A stretch of 42,830 nt of DNA from Hominisplanchenecus murintestinalis (GTDB taxonomy: Bacteria > Bacillota > Clostridia > Lachnospirales > Lachnospiraceae), in assembly GCA_004793585.1 (NCBI GenBank), contig SRZB01000029.1, positions 1 to 42,830 of the forward strand, read 5' to 3'. The notes beneath the pieces are model-generated. The model ran no database searches. It worked only from the letters and a program-made list of their open reading frames with translations, and was not told the origin of the DNA. The position numbers and the translations under genes are program-made. Each line of letters starts with the position of its first letter. Positions within the stretch are counted from its first letter, which is position 1. Shown here piece after piece: positions 7,766 to 15,291 of this stretch.

Positions 7766-9760
7766 ATGTTAAATAAAAGAGAATGCCGGAGATTCGCTGA
7801 CCCTTGTTTAAAAATGAAAAAAGGCAATGGGATTCTCCATGCAGGGCAGATTGACTATATCATCCGTACAGCAGTAAAGATGATTGACCATCACAAAACA
7901 CTGATATTATATGTCTATTCTCGCACAGAGGCTGTACAGGGAAATTCCCAGCCGTGCTGTACAGTATTCCAGACGAAAGATGATTATATAACTCTGGTAC
8001 GCCGGGAAGATGGCAGTACAGCATGGAGCACAGCGGCATTTATAAATTTAGGATACAGCTGGGATTTTCCTTATAAGTGCGCTTTTTACTCCACACCGGA
8101 CGAAAAACGCCTTTTCCAGTATTTTAAAACCACTTCCAGCAATGGCTTGAGGCTGCTGTGCAAATCCCAGAATGACATACTGGAAAAGCGCAGACAGGAA
8201 CGCCAGAGAATCCGCGAAAATACAATCATCAGCCGTATGTCTGGCGTGCCAGCCCTGCCCCGTGGGCTGAAAGGCTGGATACACAAATCCGTTATGCCTG
8301 CATATTTCTTTTATGATTATAAACGTGGCGGAAAGGATGTTCCCGGCGTATGCTCTGCATGCGGCCATGAAATACGATTATCTGGGGTAAAGCAAGGAAA
8401 CAAAGCAGTTTGCCCACATTGCAGGCATGAGCTTATCATGAAGCCACGGAGCCGCCGTGGATGCTGTATGACAGACCGTGTCACCTGCCAGGTCATCCAG
8501 AATGTCGGCAACGGCGAACTGGTGATACAGATTGTAAAAGTGTATTACACATACACAGATGACATGCCTGAAATAAATATTTACGAAAATGCCCGGCAGT
8601 TTATCCGGCAAAATAGCGACGATGGAAAGATTAACTCTGAATGTTATTATTACCAGTATGGCAGCGGAATCCTGACGGACTGGAAGAAAGGAGAACGTCC
8701 GGCTCTGTTCAGCCAATGGCAGTATAGTTTCGAGGCTGATACATGCGCCCATTTATACACCAGGAACCTTCCAGACGAACTAAATGGCACTGTATGGCAG
8801 TATTGCCCTATTGACAGCTATTACAGCCATTTCCGGGAACAGATGCAGTCGCTGCCATTTCTTGCCGCATATCTAAAGCATCCGCGTCTGGAGCATCTGG
8901 TGAAAACCGGATTTTATGAAATTGTAACAGACCTGGCATACCGCCATCATCCGGACTGCCTGGACGAAACAGAAAAGCGGACACACCGGATACTGAAAGC
9001 AGCAGCCGAAGATGTGCAGTTCCTAAAGGAATTAAACGTAGATATATCCACATTGCAGATATTCCAAGGATATGTTGGATTGAAAGACCGACAAAAACTG
9101 CTCTTGTGGCAGCTGGAACATGAAGTGAACCGGGAGGTCCTGCCAATCCTTGAGCATATGACTGTACATAAGTTTATCCGGTACATGGATAATCAATATG
9201 GATTCCTGCGTTTGCGGAAAACGCCTAATGGCACAATGCGTTATAAAGATATGCAGGATTTGGTGTCAGAGTACAGGGATTATCTGGATATGTGCCATAA
9301 GCTGGGATACGACATGGAGAACAGCTTTGTCCTGTACCCGAAAGATTTACAGAAATCCCACGATAAAGCGGCCCGCCGGATAAAGCACAGGAAAGACGCT
9401 AAAATAAAACGTGACTTTACCGCTGTATACCAGAAGCTTTCCGGGCAGCTGGATTTTGAGAAAGACGGCTTGAAAATCGTGTATCCTGATACGCCGGATG
9501 ATGTTATAAAAGAAGGGCATGCACTGCATCACTGTGTGGGCGGCTATGTGGAACGTGCGGCTAACAAAGAATGTGTCATACTGTTCCTGCGGAAAAGTTC
9601 TGACGAATCCAAACCATTTTATACGATTGAAGTCCGGGGACAAAAAGCGGTACAGGTACGGGGCACAGGAAACTGCAGCATGACGCCGGAAGTTGAGGCG
9701 TTTATCACAGACTGGGAGCAGAGGGTGCTTAGTGCCCGTCTTCCGGCTGCTGCGGCATGA
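7766..9760 (+). CDS. pcfJ: PcfJ-family protein
   Basis: 664 residues, a normal size for PcfJ proteins. The C-terminal signature is clear: GHALHHCVGGYVERAANKEC at about residues 575-594, followed by FYTIEVRG and VQVRGTGNCSMTPEV. A zinc-ribbon-like CSACG...CPHC pattern occurs at about residues 194-218 (VPGVCSACGHEIRLSG, KAVCPHCRHEL), which may bind nucleic acid. PcfJ accompanies PcfK in conjugative plasmids and elements of Firmicutes, and its biochemical activity is not established. The start follows the pcfK stop without a gap. The start codon has only a weak ribosome site (GGGGGTGTC) and probably depends on coupling. Confidence 0.8.
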   Translation: MLNKRECRRFADPCLKMKKGNGILHAGQIDYIIRTAVKMIDHHKTLILYVYSRTEAVQGNSQPCCTVFQTKDDYITLVRREDGSTAWSTAAFINLGYSWDFPYKCAFYSTPDEKRLFQYFKTTSSNGLRLLCKSQNDILEKRRQERQRIRENTIISRMSGVPALPRGLKGWIHKSVMPAYFFYDYKRGGKDVPGVCSACGHEIRLSGVKQGNKAVCPHCRHELIMKPRSRRGCCMTDRVTCQVIQNVGNGELVIQIVKVYYTYTDDMPEINIYENARQFIRQNSDDGKINSECYYYQYGSGILTDWKKGERPALFSQWQYSFEADTCAHLYTRNLPDELNGTVWQYCPIDSYYSHFREQMQSLPFLAAYLKHPRLEHLVKTGFYEIVTDLAYRHHPDCLDETEKRTHRILKAAAEDVQFLKELNVDISTLQIFQGYVGLKDRQKLLLWQLEHEVNREVLPILEHMTVHKFIRYMDNQYGFLRLRKTPNGTMRYKDMQDLVSEYRDYLDMCHKLGYDMENSFVLYPKDLQKSHDKAARRIKHRKDAKIKRDFTAVYQKLSGQLDFEKDGLKIVYPDTPDDVIKEGHALHHCVGGYVERAANKECVILFLRKSSDESKPFYTIEVRGQKAVQVRGTGNCSMTPEVEAFITDWEQRVLSARLPAAAA

Positions 9761-9915
9761 TTCCGAATAATACCGCTTACAAAGTCGGTCAATGCTAAAT
9801 TATATATAAATATAGTATGATTTTTCTGTAATTATCAAAACCACACTATAAGAGATACAAGATACCATAATGGCAGCTGATACAGAAATCAACTCTTTAT
9901 GCGGCTGCCAAAACA

Positions 9916-9924
9916 TGATATAAT
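9916..9924 (+). promoter_or_regulatory. Extended -10 promoter of the nuclease gene
   Basis: TGATATAAT is an extended -10 box (TGn plus a perfect TATAAT at 9919-9924), 30 bases before the start of the Rpn-type gene. The -35 region is poor, which is usual for extended -10 promoters. The nuclease therefore has its own promoter after pcfJ. Confidence 0.5.
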
Positions 9925-9953
9925 CAGAGTAAGGGAAGGCTGGAAAGGAGAGA

Positions 9954-10898
9954 ATGCCAATGAGTGAGGTTAAACTGACGAATACGCCGTATGACGATGT
10001 GTTCCGTACATTATTAAATGACTGCAGCAGCTTGATTATTCCGGTGATTAACGAAGTGTTTCGTGAAAGATACTCTGGAAAGGAAAAGGTTATTTTCTCT
10101 TCCAATGAACATTTTCTGAACCAGCAAGGCGGAAATGAAGACGGACGGATTACAGACGCAAGCTTTATAATAGTAGGGCCGGAAACGAAAAAGTACCATT
10201 TGGAATGCCAGAGCAGCACAGATAATAGTATGTTGGTAAGGATGTTTGAATACGACACCCAGATTGCGCTTGATGAGGGAGAGATTAAGGGGAATATCCT
10301 TACTGTGACATTCCCGCATTCAGCAGTATTGTATTTAAGATGTAATGCTTCGACGCCGGATAAGTTAAAAATCAAGATGGTCACTCCCGGCGGAGGTGTT
10401 ACTTATGGCATTCCTTTAATGAAGTCACAGCAGTACACGATAGAAGAGATATTTGATAAGAAGCTTCTGTTTTTAATCCCGTTCTATATATTTTCCCATG
10501 AGAAGAGGTTTGAGGAATATGAGAAAAATGGAGCAGAACTGGAGTCGTTAAAACAAGAATACGCAATGATAAAGACAAAGCTGGAAAAGCTAATGGAACA
10601 GGGAGATATTACTGAGTATGCAAAATGTACGATTTGTGATATGTCCAATAAGGTTCTGGAGCACATTGCTGTAAAATATGATTCAGTAAAGAAAGGAGTG
10701 CAATCAGTTATGGGCGGAAAGATATTAGAATATGAAGCGAAGACAATAATGAATCGGGGACGCGAAGAAGGACGCGAGGAAGGCATTACTGTTCTGGTAT
10801 CTACACTGAAAGATATGGACGTACCTGTTCAGGTGATATTGGAAAAGCTACAGGAAAAATTCAATTTGAGTTTAGAAGCTGCTAAAAAGTATATTTAA
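9954..10898 (+). CDS. Rpn-type PD-(D/E)XK nuclease / transposase-like protein
   Basis: 314 residues. The nuclease core shows TPYDDVFRTLLND near residue 11, then TDAS with the acidic Asp at about 68, and YHLECQSS with the E-x-Q pair at about 84-86, the ExQ version of the PD-(D/E)XK centre in Rpn/YhgA-like proteins. These cut DNA and promote RecA-independent recombination in known relatives, and the family is abundant in Lachnospiraceae. The C-terminus has the usual charged repeat (GREEGREEG) followed by a helical segment of about 40 residues. AAAGGAGAG precedes two possible starts, ATG 9954 and ATG 9960, and either is plausible. It appears intact, unlike the three related fragments after it. 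Confidence 0.8.
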   Translation: MPMSEVKLTNTPYDDVFRTLLNDCSSLIIPVINEVFRERYSGKEKVIFSSNEHFLNQQGGNEDGRITDASFIIVGPETKKYHLECQSSTDNSMLVRMFEYDTQIALDEGEIKGNILTVTFPHSAVLYLRCNASTPDKLKIKMVTPGGGVTYGIPLMKSQQYTIEEIFDKKLLFLIPFYIFSHEKRFEEYEKNGAELESLKQEYAMIKTKLEKLMEQGDITEYAKCTICDMSNKVLEHIAVKYDSVKKGVQSVMGGKILEYEAKTIMNRGREEGREEGITVLVSTLKDMDVPVQVILEKLQEKFNLSLEAAKKYI

Positions 10899-10919
10899 AA
10901 TTTGCTTCATACAGGAACT

Positions 10920-11231
10920 ATGAATGATGTCAGCCCGGAACTGAAAGCGTTTTTAGATTATGTAGCCGGGAAGAAACCAGCAGACCCGTTCGTGGATGAA
11001 CTGGAAGAGGCAGTGGAAAATGCCCGGAAAAACAGAGAATGGAGGCATGGGTATATGACATTGTTAATGCGTGACCAGGAAAATTGGGAAATAGGAGAAA
11101 AATATGGAGAGAACAAGATGGCCAACCTGATAATGTTACTAAATGAAGACGGCAGGCTATCTGATATTGTCAGAGTGTCGCAGGATGAAGGATACCGTCA
11201 GGAACTTTATAAGGAATATCATATCAGTTAG
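10920..11231 (+). pseudogene. Tail fragment 1 of an Rpn-type protein
   Basis: MNDVSPELKAFLDYVAGKKP, then DPFVDELEEAVENARKNREW and YMTLLMRDQENWEIG form the usual linker and C-terminal helix of Rpn-type proteins, without the nuclease core. No convincing ribosome site precedes it, and it begins 21 bases after the intact gene. I read it as the remains of a second, tandem family member. It could still be translated, but it would lack catalytic residues. Confidence 0.55.
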
Positions 11232-11261
11232 AAAGGAAAGTCACGGGCAAAGCATTACAAA

Positions 11262-11699
11262 ATGTTTTGCCTTAAAATTTTCAATGTGGATGATTCACTA
11301 AAAAATGGAATGCAGATGGGAGCTGAGATTATGACATTGGAAATGCGGTATAGGGAAAAGAGGGAAGAAGGAAAAATTTATGGCATCATTAGCGCGTGCA
11401 GAGAATGCAATATTTCAGAAGAAAGAATTTTAAAAATATTACAGGAAAAAGAGGGATTGTCTGAAGAAAGTGCAATAGTGTACCTTGAAGAAGCAGAAGA
11501 AACTATAAAAAGAATGAATGAGTACACGGCTTTTATGGACAAACTATGCAAAATAATATCAGATTTGAAGAAAATAAATGCAAGTGATGATACCATAATA
11601 GTGAAAATACAGGATGAATTTCATTTCACTAATGATGATGCAAAGTTTTATTATGAGTATGCTATGAAAAAAAAAGGACTTTACTGGAAAACCAGGTGA
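11262..11699 (+). pseudogene. Tail fragment 2 of an Rpn-type protein, ending at an A-run
   Basis: The reading contains EIMTLEMRYREKREEGKIYG, the same helix as fragment 1 (YMTLLMRDQEN), then two copies of a helical segment of about 40 residues (ILKILQEKEGLSEESAIVYL and IVKIQDEFHFTNDDAKFYY), typical of the family's C-terminal end. It runs into ATGAAAAAAAAAGG at about 11664-11677 and stops soon after, and the adjacent frame carries on with the next fragment. The nuclease core is absent. Confidence 0.5.
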
Positions 11700-11946
11700 A
11701 ACGGCGCAGTCTGCCAAAAAGGATGGAGAATGGAGTCATGAGTATATGACGTTGCAGATGCATTATCAGGAAAAATATGAGCAGGGTATTGGGCAGGGTA
11801 TTGAAAAGGGTATTGAACAGGAAAAAATAGATTCCGCAGTGAGAATGATAGAAGACGGAGATTTGCCGTTGGAAAAAATCGCGATGTATTCCGGGCTTAC
11901 GCTGGAACAAGTGCTTGAATTAGAAAAAGAACTGCAGCTGGCATAA
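11677..11946 (+). pseudogene. Tail fragment 3 of an Rpn-type protein
   Basis: From DFTGKPGETAQSAKKDGEW through EYMTLQMHYQEKYEQGIGQG to VRMIEDGDLPLEKIAMYSGL this is a textbook Rpn-type C-terminus in a different frame from fragment 2. An ATG at 11746 could start 66 residues of it. The homology begins upstream of any good start and joins fragment 2 at a run of A residues, so it is a remnant or the second half of a frameshifted hybrid. The cluster ends at the hairpin terminator at 11979. Confidence 0.55.
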
Positions 11947-11978
11947 TGGTTACTCTCCAATCATGAATATTAAAATGC

Positions 11979-12025
11979 AAAATAGCTGTCCTACAGGTTT
12001 TAATCTGTGCAGGACGGCTATTTTT
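11979..12025 (+). terminator. Intrinsic terminator after the Rpn-type cluster
   Basis: AAAATAGCTGTCCT pairs with AGGACGGCTATTTT (one G-U) and is followed by T. The hairpin closes the nuclease cluster. Its right arm contains AATCTGTGCAGGACGG, which recurs at 17541. Confidence 0.8.
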
Positions 12026-12053
12026 CAGCTCAAAACAATACAGCCTAATAATG

Positions 12054-12096
12054 AAATGCCATAACATACAAATCCGTACAGTTGTGGCGTTTTTTA
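12054..12096 (+). terminator. Second hairpin with T-run, before ssb
   Basis: AAATGCCATAAC pairs with GTTGTGGCGTTT (G-U pairs included), and a T-run follows. Being second in line, it insulates ssb from upstream reading. Confidence 0.65.
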
Positions 12097-12214
12097 TTTA
12101 CAGTAATATATTTGCAACATAAATATAAATGTGCTGACGCACCGGGAGAAAGTTTGAGAAAACAGTCAAAAGCGGCTGTATTACAAAGAGAATATTTACA
12201 AAAAGGAGAAAAAC

Positions 12215-12631
12215 ATGAATAAGATTATGCTGATTGGAAGACTTACCCGTGACCCTGAAATTCGTTACTCTACGAACGATAACAATACAGCGATTGCCCG
12301 ATATACATTGGCGGTAAACCGTCCGTTCAGGAAAAACGGGGAGCAGCAGGCGGATTTTCTTCCCTGTATCGCATTTGGCAAAACCGCAGAGTTTGCTGAA
12401 AAATATCTTGCCAAAGGAATGCGCGTGGCCGTAGAGGGACGCATCCAGACTGGCAGCTATACCAACCAGGAAGGGCAGAAAATCTATACGACGGACGTTG
12501 TGGTGGAACGGCAGGAATTTCTGGAGAAAAGAGCCGATAACGGGCAGCAAAGCCCTGACAATGCCAACAATTACGATGACAGATTTATGGATATCCCGGA
12601 CGGGATTGACGAAGAGCTGCCATTCAATTAA
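12215..12631 (+). CDS. ssb: Single-stranded DNA-binding protein
   Basis: 138 residues. The OB-fold shows MNKIMLIGRLTRDPEIRYS at the N-terminus, ARYTLAVNRPF, DFLPCIAFGKTAEFAEKYL and RVAVEGRIQTGSY, all typical of SSB. The C-terminus is DGIDEELPFN, an acidic tip that binds partner proteins. It protects single-stranded DNA during replication and transfer, and an element-borne copy is common in conjugative elements. The ribosome site is AAAAGGAG before ATG 12215. It is followed by its own terminator and then by the AAA+ gene. Confidence 0.95.
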   Translation: MNKIMLIGRLTRDPEIRYSTNDNNTAIARYTLAVNRPFRKNGEQQADFLPCIAFGKTAEFAEKYLAKGMRVAVEGRIQTGSYTNQEGQKIYTTDVVVERQEFLEKRADNGQQSPDNANNYDDRFMDIPDGIDEELPFN

Positions 12632-12638
12632 CAGATGA

Positions 12639-12670
12639 CGCTTCCCAGCCTGCGGGCGGGAAGCGTTTTT
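12639..12670 (+). terminator. Intrinsic terminator after ssb
   Basis: CGCTTCCC pairs with GGGAAGCG around a GC-rich loop, then TTTTT. It begins 8 bases after the ssb stop. Confidence 0.85.
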
Positions 12671-12699
12671 AACTGCATGGGAAAAGGAGATGACTGTAT

Positions 12700-13995
12700 A
12701 TGACACACGATATGGCAAAGCAATTCTGGAATGTATATTTAGGGATGGCAGGCAAGGATGGCGCGCATGTGAATATGTCTAACCCAGTGGACGATTTCAA
12801 GGCGCGTGCGCACGCCGGGGAATTTGATAAGCTCACAGATGACCAGTATTACCGGAAGGAAGCGGATGCGGAAGAGGTTGCTTCGTTCTGGGATTACAAG
12901 CCTTCGGAAATGGCTGGAATAATCCTGTTAAACGCCCTGGCAAAGACGGATATCTCCGACGTGGAAATTGACGGCATTGCCGGAATTTTGGCGGATGCAT
13001 CCGTAAGGACTGATTATTATACGGAAGAGCAGGAATGTGATGAAGAAGGCCTAGGTTTTTCACCGGTAGATGGGCCAACACCGTTTGATGACGGCGCAGG
13101 CTGGACTCCCCGCAGCATCTATAATTACCTGAACCAGCATATATACGGGCAGGATGCGGCAAAAAGAGCCGTCTCCATGCTTATGTACCATCATTTACGC
13201 GGAAACAGCCGCAACATTGTGATGGCGGGGGCGACAGGCTGTGGAAAGACAGAAATATGGCGCACTTTGTCAAAGATGTATAACTGCATTCGGATTATCA
13301 ACGGTCCACAGCTTTCATGCGATGGCTGGAAAGGTTCTCTGAAAATAAGTGACATTTTCACTTGCGAAACGAAAAAGCTGGCTGAACATCTCGTTCTGGT
13401 CATAGATGAGAGCGATAAGATGATGGAACCCAAGGTTGCAAGTGGGGGCACCGACTACGCGAAAATGATACAGAATGAATTATTGAAAGTGATGGACGGT
13501 GACACATTAACCTTTACGGATGAAAAGAACAGGGATACCAAAACTACCATCAACTGCTCCGGCGTATCCGTGGTATTGTGCGGCAGCTTTGAGCGGATGC
13601 TGCAGGCAAAATCGGAATCTTCTGAAAGTATTGGATTTGGCAGGCGTGAAAAGAAGGAAAGCGTTGTTGCCGAGTGTACGGAAGAAGATTTGATTCAGTA
13701 TGGCAACGTCCGGCGTGAGATTGCAGGACGCATAAGCCAGATAGTCACTCTTGATACTCTTGATGGGGACGATTTTGAGAAAATACTGGAAAGTGAAATG
13801 TCGCCCATACAGAAGATGGAAGAGGCGCATAATGTATCGCTGTCTATAGATAAGGAATCACGCAGGAAACTTGCTTCTGATGCTGCAAAAAGCGGCCTGG
13901 GATGCAGATACATACGTTCTAAGCTGCAATTCATGCTTGATGCGCAGATGTTTGACGAGCCGGAAAAAGATACATACAGCCTGTATTACGAATAA
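12700..13995 (+). CDS. AAA+ ATPase, ClpX-like
   Basis: 431 residues. The N-terminal 130 residues are unfamiliar. The AAA+ core follows: IYGQDAAKRAVSMLMYHHL at about 148-166, Walker A GATGCGKTE at 177-185, Walker B LVLVIDESDK at 231-240, and a C-terminal small domain (EISQIVTLDTLDGDDFEKIL region and GLGCRYIRSKLQF). This order and spacing match ClpX/HslU-type unfoldases, but there is no zinc-binding domain, so it is probably an element-specific remodeller. It could act on relaxosome or replication proteins. The ATG at 12700 follows AAAAGGAGATGACTGTAT. A perfect terminator follows. Confidence 0.8.
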   Translation: MTHDMAKQFWNVYLGMAGKDGAHVNMSNPVDDFKARAHAGEFDKLTDDQYYRKEADAEEVASFWDYKPSEMAGIILLNALAKTDISDVEIDGIAGILADASVRTDYYTEEQECDEEGLGFSPVDGPTPFDDGAGWTPRSIYNYLNQHIYGQDAAKRAVSMLMYHHLRGNSRNIVMAGATGCGKTEIWRTLSKMYNCIRIINGPQLSCDGWKGSLKISDIFTCETKKLAEHLVLVIDESDKMMEPKVASGGTDYAKMIQNELLKVMDGDTLTFTDEKNRDTKTTINCSGVSVVLCGSFERMLQAKSESSESIGFGRREKKESVVAECTEEDLIQYGNVRREIAGRISQIVTLDTLDGDDFEKILESEMSPIQKMEEAHNVSLSIDKESRRKLASDAAKSGLGCRYIRSKLQFMLDAQMFDEPEKDTYSLYYE

Positions 13996-14007
13996 GAACA
14001 GCATGAA

Positions 14008-14052
14008 AATAATCCATCACCAACAATTATTAATTGGTGATGGATTATTTTT
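14008..14052 (+). terminator. Intrinsic terminator after the AAA+ gene
   Basis: AATAATCCATCACCAA pairs perfectly with TTGGTGATGGATTATT over a 10-base loop, followed by TTT. It starts 13 bases after the stop codon. Confidence 0.9.
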
Positions 14053-14085
14053 CTTTTGCATTACAAAGGGATGGTTTAGGAAAGG

Positions 14086-14433
14086 TGTGAGAAAATGTGA
14101 GAAGAATGTGAGAAAAAATGTGAGAAAATACAGGAAATAGCATACAGAAAAAGCTTGGTTTATGAGGGTTTTTAAGAGGTGTGAGAAAATGAAAAATACC
14201 TGCTCTTAAATCCAATACAGGCAAGGGTTTAAACGGCGTGAGAATGTGAGAATATTTTTTCAAACCTTATATATATAAATATACACATAATATATACTAT
14301 ATATTTTTTCTATAGCTTTAATATAAAATAATTTCTCACATTCTCACATTTGCCTATTTTCCTTGATTTATCAGGCTTTTAGGTGTGAGAAAACATGTTT
14401 TGAAAGTCTCACAGGTTTTCTCACATTCTCACA
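14086..14433 (+). repeat. TGTGAGAA octamer array around an AT-rich core (candidate origin or protein-loading site)
   Basis: On the plus strand TGTGAGAA starts at 14086, 14096, 14107, 14119, 14180, 14245 and 14384, with CGTGAGAA at 14237. On the minus strand TTCTCACA starts at 14333, 14341, 14418 and 14426, with GTCTCACA at 14406. The two arms point toward each other across 14253-14332, which is almost pure A and T. The four left copies are spaced by 10, 11 and 12 bases, near one helical turn. Pairs of inverted copies followed by TTTGCC occur twice on the right. Iterons flanking an AT-rich unwinding region are a hallmark of theta origins, but no initiator gene is adjacent; the nearest genes are the AAA+ ATPase, an unknown minus-strand gene and the relaxase. 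No coding potential is convincing in 13996-14520. Confidence 0.7.
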
Positions 14434-14523
14434 TTTGCCCATGTCTTACTCTGTAAACGGCATAGAACAGAAACATAAATGGCATAGCGTATTTCTTCTG
14501 TACTGCGTACTGCTGATGTATAG

Positions 14524-14552
14524 AAAAAGAGGGAACGTAACCGTTCCCCCTC
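14524..14552 (-). terminator. Terminator of the 14593-15021 gene
   Basis: Read on the minus strand, GAGGGGGAACGG and CGTTCCCTC form a stem followed by TTTTT. It is nearly the same hairpin as the one that ends the relaxase gene at 15261. Confidence 0.7.
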
Positions 14553-14592
14553 TGTATATAATGATAAGATACATACCATATCCTCTTCATTA

Positions 14593-15021
14593 TTATGATA
14601 AGTTTTTTTCTGCACTTTCTTTCTGCTGCCTGATTTCTTTCTGCAGCTCCGCAGCAGCTTTGATATTTGCATTTAATTTCTCTTTTCTGGCTTTAAGCGT
14701 ATCTGCAAGGCAGAGTTTAGAAAATGGCGTCTTTTCTCCGGTCTTCCTGTCTTTAACTCCGTGTGTTTCCATCCACTCACAAACAGCTTTAAATGGAATA
14801 TCAAGTTCATATTCTTCTTCTGTAATTGTAATATGTCCGACCCTTTCCCTGAAACCTTCCAATGCTTCCTCAAGCTTTCCATATTCTTCACACATCGTTT
14901 TATATTTGAAATTGATTTCCCCCAAATTTTCTGCTGCCTCACGAACCAAATTATTCAGCATTGCCAGCACAGCCAGGTTTGTATCTGGTTCCCCGCTGCC
15001 TGTGTACGTTTCATAAGTCAT
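14593..15021 (-). CDS. Hypothetical coiled-coil protein (142 aa)
   Basis: ATG 15021 (MTYETYTGSGEPDTNLAVLA) is used; an in-frame TTG at 15030 lies on top of the ribosome site AAAGGG. The protein is charged and mostly helical, with a C-terminal coiled region (ADTLKARKEKLNANIKAAAE, then LQKEIRQQKESAEK). The middle segment GVKDRKTGEKTPFSKLCLAD may be a small folded unit. No family is recognised. It lies downstream of the relaxase on the same strand, so a mobilisation accessory role is possible but only contextual. The relaxase has its own terminator, so this gene is a separate unit. Confidence 0.6.
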   Translation of the reverse strand: MTYETYTGSGEPDTNLAVLAMLNNLVREAAENLGEINFKYKTMCEEYGKLEEALEGFRERVGHITITEEEYELDIPFKAVCEWMETHGVKDRKTGEKTPFSKLCLADTLKARKEKLNANIKAAAELQKEIRQQKESAEKNLS

Positions 15022-15260
15022 ACTTATCAACCCTTTCTGTATATAATACTTTATTTGTAATGCAATATTTTTTGTAAAGAAATTTTTATATTCTTTTATA
15101 GTGTTATTTTAACATGACATGCCGCTAATGCAACTATCCGCCATATACCATACGGGATAGGGGCTTTTAAATCCAGTTCTGGCAATGGTTTAAATCAAGC
15201 TAAAAGTTCATAAAAAATTAACAAATATATTTTGTAAAATAAATACCTTATGAGAGATAT

Positions 15261-15287
15261 AAAAAGAGGGAACGGATGCGTCCCCTC
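15261..15287 (-). terminator. Terminator of the relaxase gene
   Basis: On the minus strand GAGGGGACG pairs with CGTTCCCTC around a short loop, then TTTTTATA. It ends transcription coming from the relaxase. Confidence 0.75.
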
Positions 15288-15291
15288 TAAA

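Noticed and set aside
14363-15016. Plus-strand reading of 217 residues
   Set aside because: It is antisense to the 14593 gene and begins in the octamer array; composition is Ser/Phe/Cys-rich and without a signal.
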